NCBI GenBank assembly: GCA_022496185.1 | Contig: WTXG01000002.1 | Span: 868,001 to 932,000 of the forward strand | Reading direction: 5' to 3' | Source of the DNA: Multifurca ochricompacta | Taxonomy: Eukaryota > Basidiomycota > Agaricomycetes > Russulales > Russulaceae | Length of the DNA: 64,000 nucleotides | Shown: in pieces, positions 37,185-51,467 of the stretch | Layout: the number at the start of each line of letters is the position of its first letter | Position numbering within the stretch: position 1 is the first letter of the stretch | Position numbers and translations under genes: made by a program | The notes under the pieces: model-generated | What the model saw: only the letters and a program-made list of their open reading frames with translations | Database searches by the model: none | Told to the model about the DNA's origin: nothing

Positions 37185-37199
37185 GGCGCGTAGCGCGCC
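37185..37199. repeat. perfect GC-rich inverted repeat in TRA1 promoter
   Basis: GGCGCG-TAG-CGCGCC, six-base arms with a three-base spacer. It lies directly after an ACGCGT hexamer and about 95 bp upstream of the TRA1 start. It could be a protein-binding palindrome. Confidence 0.6.
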
Positions 37200-37293
37200 T
37201 AACGTCTTTTACCCCATCTTGTGTGGGTTCCTGCCCCCTCGGTTTTATCAGCTCCTCGTGCTACCCTTCCTAGCGGCTTCTTCGCTCAAAAAT

Positions 37294-40200
37294 ATGGATG
37301 CGACACCACATCTGGGGACCGCTTCAGATCTCGAAATGCGGACGGCTCGAGTGGCAGACCCCGCTCTCGGTGCGCATTATGTTATGTTTATCCAACCGGT
37401 CAACACCCACAAACATTAGTGTTGTAGACTTAACGCGCAGACTTGCGGCTGCCACAGAGTTGCGTGACATGATAGATAATGTTCGCGATGGAGAGGCTAC
37501 TCGGGTATACCTCCAGACAATCCCTGCTCTACTGGAGCTTCTCCGCTCGAATGAACCCGCATTCCAAAAGGACACCCTGGAGTACCCGTTTCGCCGTGTC
37601 ATCGTGGAAATCCTACAGCGCCTCGCCCCGACAGAAAGCGCACGCTCAATGGTGTCCGTTGTTTTTCCTGGCATGCTAAATCTCTTGCGCCATGACAATG
37701 AAGAGATCGGTGTTGCTTGTTGCAAAACCCTCAGTGAGATAATTCGTACCCATCGAACCCTTCCAGAGGATCTAGTTTCGCAGTTTATGGTGGTCTTCCA
37801 AGAGTTGTCTCGGAACATTCCCTCACTCGCTAAAGAACATCTATCGGAGGACTCTGTTGTATTGGATGCCAACGTAGTCCTTCCCAGCATGCACAGCTTT
37901 AAGGTGCTCAAAGAGATGGGCATCGTTGTCTCCGCCTTTATGCGAGATCAGCGACAGTCAATTGTCGCTCTTATTCAAGGCAGTCTTCCTTTACATTTCG
38001 AGGTTCTCGCAGTAGAGGCTCCTGCGCAAAAGAAGGCAAGGGAGGACTATGAAGCCATGGGGGGTTTCTGGTCGGGAATGTCAGGGACCATACCTAATGC
38101 TCAAGCATATAGCGACCTCATTCTTGCCCAAGTCAAGGTCGGTTGTGCTCATTACACCTCCGGTTTCTTGCGCCCACCAGGTCCTTTTTTTTAGATGCTA
38201 TCTTACATTGCTTATGTGTTGCGGGGTCTTGGAGACCAACCCGAATCGCATGGGGATAACCTTCTCCTGGCCTCATTACGGTTACTACAAGATATCCCCG
38301 CGCACGACATCACTTCGAGACGCGTCCGTACTTATATTCTTTCCATTTCTATCTTCTGATCATGTCGGTGTAGGAACTTTTAACTTGCTTCAGGATTCTT
38401 GTAGCCACCCCATATCGTGGGGCACTCCTGCCTCAGGTTGATAAACTCTTGGATGAGAATGTGTTACTTGGCCCTAGCTTCGGCAGCCGAGAAGCCCTAC
38501 GGTAAGTTTTGATACATCTATAATGCAATGCTCACTTCTTATTGGCCTTTTTTCATAGTCCGACAGCGTATGCTGCCGCCGCAGATCTAGTTCACTACCT
38601 TCGTGGCGATTTATCCCCTCGGCAACTGGCTCACTTCATCCACGTATACTCTCGTGTGATCCACAACCCCTGCCTCTCTAGCAGCGTTCATACTCTGGCA
38701 GGAAAGATGATGTTTAATCTCATAGAGACTGTGATCGCCAAGGATACCCCTACCGGCGCTTCGAAGGTCCTTGCTGCTCTTATGGAAACTTGCGTAGACA
38801 GGCTTGAATCACTTTCCGCCGTGCTTGATGAGGTCCAACAACGCTCGGAACGTCATAAAAGAGGTGAACCTGAGTCCGGGAATTTTTTCACTGTTGAAAA
38901 GGCACGACCTGTCGCCTGGGCTGTGTATGCCGCGGACGATCCCGACAATGTCTTATCAGGCAAGTGCGCTTAGCTGCTTCGCCTTACGATTCCCGCTGAA
39001 CTAATGCCAGAGTTCCGGCTTTTATTCCGGACATTTGTGCACGGCTTACGGGCATGTCTCAGCGCTCTCAAAAAAATTGATGCACCAGTCCTCGACGGGT
39101 CGCTCATGCTGAGACTCTTTGAGACTTGTATCCGTTGTATGAGTCTGTATGACACTGACCCTCGGGAGGGATCTGAGCCTATGGAGATGCTAGTGGGCGC
39201 TCTCCTTGAGATCAATCCCCACATCTTCCAAGAAGTGTGGACACTGAAGGTCGATTTTTTCTTTCAGACTGCTCAGAAGCGGCCCAACATTCTCCAGATA
39301 TGTCAGGCTCTTTTTGGTCGCGAGCCAACTTCCGCCATTTTAGTCTCAGTCACCCTACGCCATCTCATTTCAAACCTTTCACAGCTCGGGGAGTACGACG
39401 ACACCACAGCCGTGATCACGATCAGGTTGTTCAAGATGGCGTTTGGGGCTATTGCTCTGTACCTCAGCATAACGAGCCTATTCTTGCCTCTCATTTATCA
39501 CAGCTTATCACGGAATGTTTCCCCCTGGCTGCCAAAGCCACGAAGCCAACTAATTACTATCACCTTCTGAGGGGTTTGTTCAGAGCTATAGGCGGCGGCG
39601 GGGGTCGCTTCGAGCTTTTGTATAAGGAGGTGCTCCCCCTTCTACCAGAGATGTTGGAAAATCTCAATCGGCAACTTCTCGTCTCGGACGGTTACAGTCG
39701 AGATATGCTTGTCGAGCTGTGTTTAACAGTCCCATTGCGCCTAACGCATCTCTTACCTCACCTGTCCTACTTGATGAAGCCCCTAGTGTTGGCCCTTCGT
39801 GGAGGTCCAGAGCTAGTGGCTCAAGGACTCAGAACATTGGAGTTATGTATTGACAACCTTACTCCGGATTTTCTTGACCCTACTCTCAATACTGTTCTAC
39901 GAGAGCTCATGGAAGCTCTCCAAAGCCATCTCAAACCCCTTCCTGCCAATCATCATAATGCCCATACGACGCTTCGGATATTGGGCAAACTTGGTGGCCG
40001 CAACCGTCGTCTTTTGGAGAGGGAGCCTGAGCTAAAATACCACCATGTGTCGGATCCCGCTCAAGTTTTCGTATCCTTTGGAGGTAGTGCAAAAGGCCTT
40101 GACCTAGGTTCGATTACGTCGGTTGCGATAAAGGTTTTGAAGAGGCATACATCGCCATATCGTCAGCAAGCCTTTGATTTTTTGCAGGGTAGTGTTGCCA

Positions 40201-43200
40201 CGCTTCTGAGCAATGTACGTGCGAGCTCTTTTCCATTATCCTGCCTGACACGCTGGTAGCAGGGTTTGCGTGGGCGGGAACGAGAAGAAGTGTTCGTGAG
40301 CTGTTTGGAAGGCATGTTTGATGCCATACATCAACCAGATGTGCAGGACAAAGCCGAGGCGTTTATTCGCGAACTTGCCCATTACGTTTTCGGTGCCGAA
40401 ATTCGTAGGGCTGTTACCCTGGACAAGGCGATGCGACGCTACGCAAGTCTCCTGTTTGCCGCTTTTCTCGACGGAGTCTGTCACGGACTATCACGGGAGA
40501 ACTCTGCTGAAGCCTCAAGGGCCGTTGATTTGGTTAATTCATTAATTCAAGACCTCATCATGCTAGGCAGCTCGGGTGAGGCGTCCACTCAAGATTTGAT
40601 ACCGCTGCTCCATCACGTCGCCGGGCGTTTCAGTGCTCTCTGCCTGGATGAATCCTGGGTTCGAAAAAAGGCTGGCTGCAGCGGGATCAAGCTCATTTTA
40701 AACCTCCCTGATTTTGGGGCCAAGTGGATCAATGACCGCGAGGTCGATCTTGTTCGGACTCTACTACATGTTTTAAAGGACATGCCTCATGATTCACCCG
40801 GGATATTGACGATATCTTGAACACCTTGACTCGTGTTCTTCGCCTTAGCAATGTTGACCTTTTGGCTCAGACTTCGGAACCAAGCACAGCCAAGCTCGCT
40901 CACCTCACCGGAATTTTTTTCACAGAACTATCGAGTTCTAACGCCGTTGTTAGAAAGGCAGGTGAAACATGCATAGCTCTCCTCTCAGAAATTACTGGGC
41001 AAACTATACCTAGCCTCTTGATGCCACATCGAGAGCGCATGCTTCTTGGAATCTACACAAAACCCCTGCGCGCACTCCCTTTCCCGATTCAGATAGGAAT
41101 TATTGAGGCAATGAGATACTGTGTGAGCCTCGAACCACCCCTTCCCGAGTTAAACGACGAGTTATTACGCCTGTTGCACGAAGCTTTAGCGCTCGCCGAC
41201 GCGGAGGATGCTGGTTTGTTGGGGAGGGGAAATGCCCGGCAGAGCAATCTGGATATCACGAAGCTACGCGTTGCGGCGATCCGACTTCTAACGGCCTCAA
41301 TGCCCATTACAGAGTTCTTCTCCAAGCAGCCACAAACTCGTCAAAGGTTGGCTCACTCTATAGCTCCTTATGCACATACGCTCACACTCAATCAGGGTGA
41401 CAAGTGTCTACTTTAAATCACTGTATTCGCCTTCTCCCGAAGTCAAAGAAGTTGCGCATGAAGGCCTTCGGGTGGTACTCACTCACCAGAACCGTTTGCC
41501 CAAGGAACTTCTACAAACTGGATTGCGGCCCATTTTGATGAACCTTGCCGATCCGAAGCGCTTATCTGTCCTCGGCCTGGAGGGGCTGGCACGCCTACTC
41601 GAGCTCCTGACAAATTATTTCAAAGTAGAGATAGGCTATAAGCTGCTCGATCATTTCCGCATAGTTGCCGATCCCCAGACATTTTCAAAGCTTCCCCCCA
41701 CGGACACAGAGGGTATCACCAAGCTTGTACGCCTTGCTAATATCTTTCACTTGTTGCCCTCGGCGGCCAATGTATTCCTCGAGAGTCTGGTAAACGCTAT
41801 TGTTCAGGTGGAAGCGCAAATGCATTACTCGGGTTCAAGCCCTTTCTCACCCCCGTTGGCCAGGTATCTAGATCGGTATCCGACTGAGGCCGTGGACTTT
41901 TTTTTGCGACATTTCCATCTCCCTCGGCATGTTCGCACACTGAGAAGCATCCTTCAGTCCCGCCTGTCATCGAACTTGCAGCGCGAGGTAGAATCGCGTA
42001 CTCTGACCATCATCCATGATTGCTTGAAAGGGAGTAATGTGGCTCTGGTTTCCCCTGCTCTTCAAGTTTTCTCGGACCTCGCCGATGTCAACCCGAATTG
42101 GATGTCAGAGTACCCCTTTGTGGTCGAGGCTTTGCTCGACGTTTGGCGGACCGAAAAACCCCCAGCAGAAGATGATGCATCCGCGATCTCCGCAGCCGTT
42201 AATCGTCACTCTCTCATCATCGCTATCTTCGAGGGTGTTCTGAAATGGAAACCCAGGGTCGACATACTTTTTGATCTTATCAAAGTTATACGCGCAACCT
42301 TCCGATGGATCTGATTCGCGTGACACGTTTTCTTCTAAATCGCGTTGCCTTCAGCGACGACGTTTTCTATCAGCGAAACGTATTATTCCGTTTCTTGGCT
42401 AGATTTCCGGACACCTCTCATAGTTGGTCAGACAAAACCCACTTTATACGCGTCTTCATAACCCCTATGCTCCTCCACCGGGCTCGATCAGCCTCCAAGA
42501 ATGCCCTATTGGATGACGATCTTGTTTTTTACATCCACCGACGTATTTGGATCCCAATGCTTAATGGGACAACATTTTCAGAATCCGACGACGCATTCCA
42601 TGTGGAGCTTCTGCACCTTACTGCAGTCCTTGTTGAGCATTATCATTCCGCGTTAGAAGTAGCGCGGAAAGACATCATCAAATGTGCTTGGCAATACATA
42701 AATAGCGAGGACACCTACGTGAAACAAACCACCTTCCTTCTCGCTGCACGATTTTTCAAAAATTTCCCGACACCTCCCAAGTTCATACTCACCGTCTGGA
42801 CGGGGTTGCTCAAGCCTCCACCGTCCCATAATGAAGCAAGATCTCTAGTAAACCAATCTCTTGATATCTTAGCGCCATCCATACCCCAAGAGGTGGGTTA
42901 TCCTATGTGGGCTAAGACAACCCGGCGTTTGCTCGAAGAGGAGAACAGTCAATCGATGATTATGACCGTTTATCACCTCATCGTTCGACAACCGGAGCTT
43001 TTCTACCCTGTTCGTGCCTTATTTGTCCCTCATATCGTGAACTCTCTGGCCAAACTCGGATTACACTCTTCGGTGTCGGGTGAATCAAGATCTTTATCAA
43101 TTGACATCACACAAACGATCTATGATTGGGAACAAAGAGCTACTAAAGACAGAGCTTCCTCTACATCCTTAACAGGGTCTGGTACTGGCTCCCCAATCTG

Positions 43201-46200
43201 GGCAACACCGCTTCCGCTCCGAGAAAGTATTGTCAGTTATCTTGTTCGGCTTATAACGACGGCATTCGACGCCCAATCTCGAAGTGTCCTCGTCCCCCGT
43301 GCCCTGGCATTATTGCGTTCGATCGTCGGGCCGAATGGGTGGACTGAGGTGACCGTTAAGTTGAATTTTTTCTCTCGTTTTCTGGAGCAGGTGCGACGAT
43401 CAGTCGATTGTCCATTTTTCGCGTCGGCTTATCATCTGCGCGTAGGCTGATTTGAGCAATGACGGCACTCTCGCTCAAGCCGTGTGTGCAGCGAATGTCC
43501 TGCAAGCGGTTGTCGCGGATAAGCCAGACACATGGTTCTCAGATGCCGAAAACGCGGCCACGTTGCAGAGGCTTGTCCGTAAAGGATTGGTTACAGAAGA
43601 TTCTGCACTTCATGATGCCCTTCACCCCGTCTTTGATCGCCTCATCCGCCTTTTCCCTCTCCCAAAGGAGGAGGACGAAGAGCAAACCGAGATGTCTGGT
43701 TTCCACAGGTTTGTGTACAAATCTGTTGATGATGGATTGCAAAATGCAACTGCTTTGCGTGGCACCCTTTTGATGTTGCGATCCGTGGTCCATGTCACTC
43801 CTGAGAGGATCGAGACCTTCAGTGCGCCACTCATGAAACTTCTTAACAAGTTAACCAAGGAGCATATACAAGTACAATCTGCCACCCCAGGCTTTGAGAG
43901 CGGCGTTCGCCTGTTGACGTCAATCCTAGAAATCTGTCAGATTGCCGTCTCGTTCCTCGGAGAGCAGAGAAAGTATCTTCTAGCCATGCTTTTCCAGCTA
44001 ATTGAGAAGTCGAAGAGCGCGTCTCTCTGTCGTTGCGTGCTCGAGATTGCGCGGGACTGGGCCCTGCACCGTCGAGAATCCTACCCTACCATGAAAGAAA
44101 AGGCCAGCGTCCTGCAAAAGATGGCTACCTTCGAAACACGCGGAGAGCCACTGTTTAATGCTTACCTGGGACTCATTTTGGAGATATATACAGAACCTTC
44201 CCTTCGTCGCAGTGACCTCACCACCAAACTGGAGCAGTCTTTCCTCTTGGGATGTCGCGCACGCGAACCCCGTACAAGAGAGCGTTTCCTATCGCTCTTG
44301 GATGGAAGCGTCCCACGAAGCTTGTTCAATCGAATGTGCTATATTCTAGGTGTGCAAAGTTGGGAAGCCCTAGCCGACACCAATTGGATTCATGTTGCCA
44401 TTCACCTACTGCTCAGCACGGTCGATGGCGACATGACGCTCGGACCAAGGCATGCATCATCCACGTCAAATGTCGTGCTCCCCCCCTTCTTACCTCACCT
44501 TCGTGTTGCTGACCTTATCCAACCGATCCAACGACTAGTCTTTCTTGATTCCCACGTGGCTCATGAGACCTGGCTGTCGCTGTTCCCGATTGCCTGGGCG
44601 TCTCTTTCTCGGCGAGAGCAGATGGATACCACTCAGCATATGATATCACTTCTCAGCAAAGACTATCATATACGGCAGACGGAGCTGCGTCCTAACATCA
44701 TCAATACTCTTCTCGCTGCATCAAACCTGTGCTCCCCTACCATGACGCTTCCTCCCCACCTGATCAAGTACCTTGCCAAAACATTCGGTGCTTGGCACGC
44801 GGGAGCCGAGATTCTCCAAACTTTGAATACTAATATTGAGCCTGATCATGCCCTCCGTGACACAGCCCTCGATGCCCTAGCGGAGTTGTATGCAGAGATG
44901 GCGGAAGATGATCTCTTCTACGGGTTGTGGAGGAGGCGTTGCCTGCATGCAGAAACAAATGTCGGCCTCGCCTTCGAGCAGAATGGCATGTGGGAACACG
45001 CGGCCACTATGTACGAGAATGCGCAGGCGAAATCCCGAGCTGGTGGACTTGCATTCTCAGAGCAAGAATATTGCCTTTGGGAAGATCACTGGATACTTGC
45101 CGCGGAGAAACTCCAGCAATGGGATACATTGTACGAATTCGCCCGAAGCGAGGGTAACCAAGAACTGATGCTCGAGAGTGCTTGGAGAACCAAAAATTGG
45201 CCTGAAAACTGCGATGCACTGGAAGAGCAAGTCAATGCTCTCCCAGAGGTCGCAACCCCTCGGCGCCGCGTCTTTGAAGCATTCATCGCTTTACTAAAGG
45301 TCCCTTCTGCTGTGGAGAAAAACGTCGATTTCACCAGGATTTTGGAAGATGCGATGCAGCTCACCCTTAGGAAATGGGTAGCCCTTCCGGTCAACTTGTC
45401 TCCTGCCCACATTCCGTTGTTGCAACACTTCCAGCAGTTCGTCGAACTTCAGGAAGCTGTGAAAATATTTGGTTCACTGTGTACAACCAATGCCCAAAAC
45501 CTAGAGAAGAAGTCTTCCGATCTGAAAATGGTTCTGCAAGCATGGCGAGAAAGACTTCCGAACATTCATGACGACATTAGTATCTGGAGCGACCTCGTAG
45601 CCTGGCGACAGAACGTCTTCCATGCCATTAACAAGACCTACATCCCTTTGATCACTCCCAACAATCAAGGAAATGGCGCTGCAAGTAATACAAACACGTA
45701 TGGCTACCGTGGCTATCATGAAACGGCTTGGATCATTAATCGTTTTGCTCACGTCGCTCGCAAGCACGACCTATTGGACGTTTGCTTTACTCTCTTGAAC
45801 AAAATTTACACACTCCGAATATCGAGATATCGGAGGCTTTTCTTAAACTCCGCGAGCAGGCCCGTTGTCACTACCAAAAGCCTAATGATCTCCAAGCCGG
45901 CTTGGAGGTGATCAACAACACAAATCTATTGTATTTCTCAACAGCTCAGAAAGCCGAATTTTACACCTTGAAGGGCATGTTTCATGCACGTTTTGGCCGT
46001 AATGACGAGGCGAACGCGGCATTTGGTCAAGCCGTTCAGCTGGACATGAATCAAGCCAAATCCTGGGCTGAGTGGGGGAAGTATAACGATCGCATGTTCA
46101 AGGAAGCACCCATGGATATGTCCCACGCCGCAAATGCCGTCAGCTGCTACCTTCAAGCCGTTGGGCTTTATAAGAGTGGGAAAAGTCGCCCTCTCCTCAC

Positions 46201-48760
46201 GCGGGTCTTATGGTTGCTTAGTGTCGATGATAATAACCTCACAATCTCCCGTGCGTTCGATACATACAAAGGCGAAGCTGCTTTCTGGTATTGGATTACG
46301 TTGATCCCCCAGCTCTGTTTATCACTGGGCTACCGTGAGTTCAAACAGGCGCGATATATTCTTCTCAATTTGGCGAAGCTTTATCCTCAGGTCTGTATAT
46401 CCTTGGTATGCAGAGCGATGGTAACTAGAACGTATACAGGGCTTATTCTTCCATTTACGTACCACAAGAGAAGATTTGATCTCTGCGAGGAGGCAGGCGC
46501 AGGCAGCTACACGCGCACAGAGTGGGCCAACAACGAACGAACAAGATTCTGTTAGTAATCACAGCTCTTCAAAGGCAGATCAAGACCCTTCTTTGCGATC
46601 GGGGGCTGAGGCTTCCACGTCGTCTAGCGCTGAGGGCTTGAAAGCCCCAGAGAATACTATCACATTTCCTGGGCAGCGATCTTGGGAGTATGTCGAAGAG
46701 GTTGTCAATATGTTGAAGACGGCATTTCCTCTTTTGATCCTCAGCATGGAAACGACGGTTGATCAGATCAGTCACCGTTTCAAAGCAACCCAGGAAGAAG
46801 AGATCTATCGCCTTATTTGCATGCTTTTGCAAGATGCGATGCAGGTAACCTCAATCGTCCGAGCGTCCACCCTCATTACTAACCAATCATATTCAAGCAT
46901 TATGCACTTCGTGTCAATTCCATGGATGATGACGGTGCTCTTCCCCCCGGAACGAACACAAACCTCCATCGTATGGTCACTAATTTATCTGGTCAGGCTC
47001 GAGTGAGTAGATCGGCTTCGAAGCGTGGCCCCATTTTATTCACGGTTTCACAGAAAGAATATGAAGATGAGTTTCTTAAGAGCAAGTTCACTTTCTCCGA
47101 ATACATTCGCCGACTGCAGCGTTGGCGCGACAGATATGAGCGTAACCTCGATTCGAGGCCACGACTTCAACCATTGGATCTACTTAGCCATTATCTCACT
47201 GAATTTCAGCACGGGAAGTTCGACGACATTGAAATACCGGGACAATACACTGAGGTGAGTTGCATCGTCAAGCCTTCTTGGTTCCCATGGCTGAACTACT
47301 TGCAGGACAAGGACAGTAATCAAAATTTCGCCAAGATAGTCAAATTTGGTTCCAAATTCGAAAACTGTCGTTCCCACGGCTATTGCTGGAGACGCCTTAC
47401 AGTTCACGGCTCAGATAATTCTGAAGTTTCTTTTTCTGTGCAACTTCCGTCTGGTCGACATATCCGCCGAGAGGAGAGGGTGATGGCGTGTTTCCGCATG
47501 TTCAATGGGTTCGTTACTACCTCCTCTCGTGCTTGCCTTCTGACTTCGATCCAGGGTACTGAACCGCCACAAGGAAAGCCGTAAACGTCACTTAAGCTTC
47601 CATATCCCGGCATCAATATCCTGCAGCGCAAACCTGCGGCTACTTCAAAATGACTCATCTTATATCACTCTTGGTGATATTTTTGACAAATTCTGCGAAG
47701 ATACTCGAATGGCAAGAGAAGACCCATTCTCATCCCTGGAGAGAAAGTCAAGGAGACGTTACGAAAATTTAGGGAGACACATTATCGCATGGTAAGTTGC
47801 TTGACTTACCCTCCAGTTGGGCTTGCTAAGGTAGAACGTTAGCCGAATAAGATTGAGTACTTCTCTCTGAAGAGAGATATACTTGATGAAATTGTGGCAC
47901 ACATGGTGCCGGAGACAATCTTGACCAATGTCCGTGACGCCGCTCTGCTATCTCGTCGACATATTTAATCCACCTGACAGTACATGACCCGTACGATGGA
48001 CACCCCGTCAGATCTGTGGCAAATGCGAAAACAATTTACACTCCAACTTGCGGCGGCGTGCTTTATGACACACGCATTCTTCCTCACGAGCAGGCTACCC
48101 AACCGATTCCACATATCACGAAGGACGGGTTTGATAGCCATGAGCGAACTACTTCCTGGGATGGGCATCCCCGCAGCACTTCTGAGCTTGCCAAATCAGC
48201 TCCCAGTCTTTGCCTCACACGATGTGGTGCCATTCCGGTTTACACCTAACTTGCAGTACTTCATTGGGGACTGCTTCACCGAGGGCATTTTAATATCTGC
48301 CATGATGGCCATGGGTCACGCTCTCTCAGAGCCACAGGTGCGATAATGAATCGAACAAAGGGAATGTCATTCATATTGACGTTCTCTCATCTTGCCTACA
48401 GAGCGACGTTGGTGATCAATTGTGTCTCTTTGCCCGAGATGAAATGATTACCTGGTTGCAAGCGCGGAATAGGACCTGGACAGTGGATCTGACCTTCCGC
48501 CAAAATGTTCAGGTGAACATTGACACCATCATGAAAAGGATCGAAACAATGGGCTGCAAGATCGAGCATGACCAGGTTTATAATAATGTCAAGTGCACCT
48601 TAACTCTGGCTAATTGAGTTACCTTTAGGCTAAAGGCAACCCGGGCAATCCAGCTCCATCTATGAATTCTGTGATGGGTACCATCATTAATCTGGTTGCC
48701 TCTGCTACAGACCCAATAAACCTCATGAAGATGACCGAAATATATTCTCCTTGGTTCTAA
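37294..48760 (+). CDS. TRA1: Tra1/TRRAP, PIKK-like pseudokinase scaffold of SAGA and NuA4
   Basis: A huge HEAT/FAT/PIKK protein that connects activators to the SAGA and NuA4 acetyltransferases. The start at 37294 gives MDATPHLGTASDLEMRTARV. After one intron HEAT repeats begin (LTRRLAAATELRDMIDNVRD). The hallmark PTNYYHLLRGLFRAIGGGGG lies at about 39550. FAT-domain repeats cover about 44200-46400. The PI3K-like region follows (KIVKFGSKFENCRSHGYCWR near 47330; LPVFASHDVVPFRFTPNLQY near 48210). The FATC tail ends MKMTEIYSPWF at 48760. Predicted length is about 3,600 residues, as for Tra1. One intron (38960-39010) uses a GC donor. Single missing bases are inferred at about 39462, 40800, 42286, 45815 and 47725. 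Each correction restores conserved Tra1 sequence. Confidence 0.95.
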
Positions 48761-48956
48761 TGCCGCACTTTATTTGTTGCCGTTGTACCTTGCACAATAT
48801 TCCTGCTGTCCTTCTGGTCGATGTTCGCTTTGTATTCGCTTTGTGAATTCATTGTTCATTGTAACACGATTTCGTGCACATTATACATAACATAACCGTA
48901 CAGCGTGCAGAACATGTGGGTCAAATCACAAATCAAATGAAGGTATGGCCAATCCG

Positions 48957-51467
48957 CTAACGGTGGCTACCTTTGATAATGCCTTCCGTTTGCCTAAATG
49001 TGTTAATCTGTGCCTCGCTCTCCACATCATCTGTTTCCGATGTGAGCTATGCGCACGGGAAAGCGTGCTAAGCTTACCTCTTCGGCCATTGTGTAGATAT
49101 CGGACCCTGGCCTATTATACATCAGAGAATTCGCGAACATGAGGTAAACGTCTCTCTGAAATTCGGCTGAGCTTGCGATCTGGCCCTCGCGAATGTGCGC
49201 TTTTATGGTCTTAAGGTCCATTGGTCGTTTCACAATGTCGTAATAATCAGGCGCCTCAGACGTCTTGATGGGATTGTGAAAGATATTCCCATTGCGATGC
49301 TGAGAAATCTGCGAGTGAACCATGATGATGACCGTCTGGAATTTCTTGGACGTTTGTGAGTCGGCTGCGGCCGGCCGGCCACGGCGGCGCACGGGTCCTG
49401 TTGATAGGCTCAGGGAAACACCAGCGGTGCGAACAAGGAAACAGACCAGGCTCCTCTTCGTCGACGGGTTGTGAGTCTTCACGGCTTCTTTTTCTGTCTC
49501 GAGCAGAGTCGGAAAATGTGCTCGCAGCCTCAGAAACTTTCCGCTTGTCTGGGCCAGTCAACAGAGAGCGTAAAGACAATCCCTGAAACTTACGATCACG
49601 ATGTGACTGCTCTGCGACGGGGGATGCCACCCCAAGGTCATCACCCTGATCTACTTCCATTTTATCTTCCGGTCTGACCTGGATGGTTTCAGGTTGCTTG
49701 TCGGTCAAGTGGATCTCGCCTTCCCCGTCCAAACCCTCGTGCCCCTCTGTGTAATGTAATTCAGCCACTGCTCGGTTAGAGGGCCAGTCGATTAACATGG
49801 AAGTTCTGATGCATGCATACCTATTAAAGGTGTACCTGCTGCTGAGGTTGTTGTTGCATCGTCCAAGGGCAAGGGCGACGGCAGTCCCGTAGAATGTGCC
49901 ATATCTGGAGGTTCCGATGGAGCGCGTACAGAAGTATAATCTCTTGAGGACATTCCTGATCCGCCCTGTGCCGACATTTTGTCTTCGACAGAGTGAGAAA
50001 TTGTTTCTGTAGGTTCATCTACCTCTGTCTCAACCTCAGCTTCAAAACGTTCCACGGCCTCGGAAGGCTTGTGATGTTCCAATGAGTCAGGTACTTCATG
50101 TATTTCCACAATCTTCGGAGGCATTGCGACATCGAAATGCTTGGGCTCAGCGGACATGGCGCGGCTGCAACATCCAGAAGGCAAAGGTGGAGAAGAGGGT
50201 GAGGACACGGCCTCACCACGCCCATAAGTAGGAAAAGGCTCGCTCCCTCCGCTGTCTTCTGTCGGAGTGATAATATCGAGGAGATCCGGTGACTCATTGG
50301 GCAACTGTGGCGTACCACGCACGTCGACATGCTCATCCACAAAACCGGTGGCAACGGGGCTTGAAGCTGGGGACAATTGTGGTACGGTTAAAGCTTCGAC
50401 GTCGTCCTCGTGAGCAGAAGGGGCCGGGTTACTTGGCGAAGAATTGTGCATTGCGAGACTTTCGTCCAATTGCCTTTGTACTGTCTCTTCTTCTGGAAGA
50501 GTCTGACTTATCTAACGGATTCGGTCAAAGTCGTGATGTTAAAAAAAATACCCGAACACGTTTACCTGCATCTTGGAGACAGATGGGCTAGGGTCTGACA
50601 AACCTGTTAAGTCCGACGCAGACTGCTTCACTGCGTCAGCTTGCTACAAAGAACGAGATCTAAGACATCGCAGGGTCAAGATAATTGCGATGACAAAACG
50701 TACTTACTTCACTTTGCGGGGGGAGTTCCAGTTTATCAGGGGGGCATTCATTGGCACTAGGACGCCTCTCAATTGGAGTAAACCATTTGCCAGCACGAAT
50801 AGCTTCAATTTCAGCAGCGACGGACCTAAGAATAAGAATATAAAGTGAGAAATGGGAAGGACGGCATCTAAGATGGAAACGAACTTGAACCGGGCTTCCT
50901 CTGCAAGGATGAGTTGCTTAAGCTCAAGCACTCTGGCCTGATACATTCGTTGAGCTAGTTTGAGGTTGTTCGAATGGGCTGCAGGGACATTAGAGGACAA
51001 GATACAATAGCTTCATGAGCAAGGCATGCCATTTCGAGGTTGCCTTTCAGATTCTGTGCTAGAAAAAAAAGTTGAATTTGAGTCAGTAGCTTGTGAAAAG
51101 GGGGCAACACCCACCTATTGAGCCCAACAGACTGAATGAGGTGGTCATAGATATTTCGACAGGCCTTTTAGATAGAGAAAGAAGGTATCAATGATAGTAA
51201 GAGAAGGAGAGAAGGAGAGTGGCTTGCAGAAGGAGAGAAGGAGGCATTATCACGTTTGGGGATGAGGGGGTGTCGGGAAAGGATATTCGAGACGCTTGTC
51301 CAGGCATCTGAACCGAGCTCATATACAGCCTGTGCTAAAATGAGTCGTTCTAGGTTGTTGAGCGAATCCACTTTAATAGGTTCGGGCGATGGCGATGGCA
51401 ATGGCGATGGCGACGGCGATGACGATGACGATGGGCCTGACGTTGGTGTCGTCGTTGACCGAACCAT
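48957..51467 (-). CDS. BRD8-like bromodomain protein (NuA4 subunit)
   Basis: The first exon (51467) has a Ser/Pro-rich start, then LNNLERLILAQAVYELGSDA followed by WTSVSNILSRHPLI, the SANT-like opening of BRD8. The helix NNLKLAQRMYQARVLELKQL (about 50960) corresponds to the BRD8 coiled segment. A long acidic, low-complexity linker follows (49800-50470). The single bromodomain (about 49070-49330) reads NGNIFHNPIKTSEAPDYYDI, VKRPMDLKTIKAHI, AEFQRDVYLMFANSLMYNRP. Bromodomains bind acetyl-lysine; BRD8 and fission-yeast Bdc1 are NuA4 subunits. The last exon reads ESEAQINTFRQTEGIIKG before the stop at 48957, but only with a one-base correction near 49030. It is convergent with TRA1, another NuA4 subunit, 196 bp apart. 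Confidence 0.8.
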
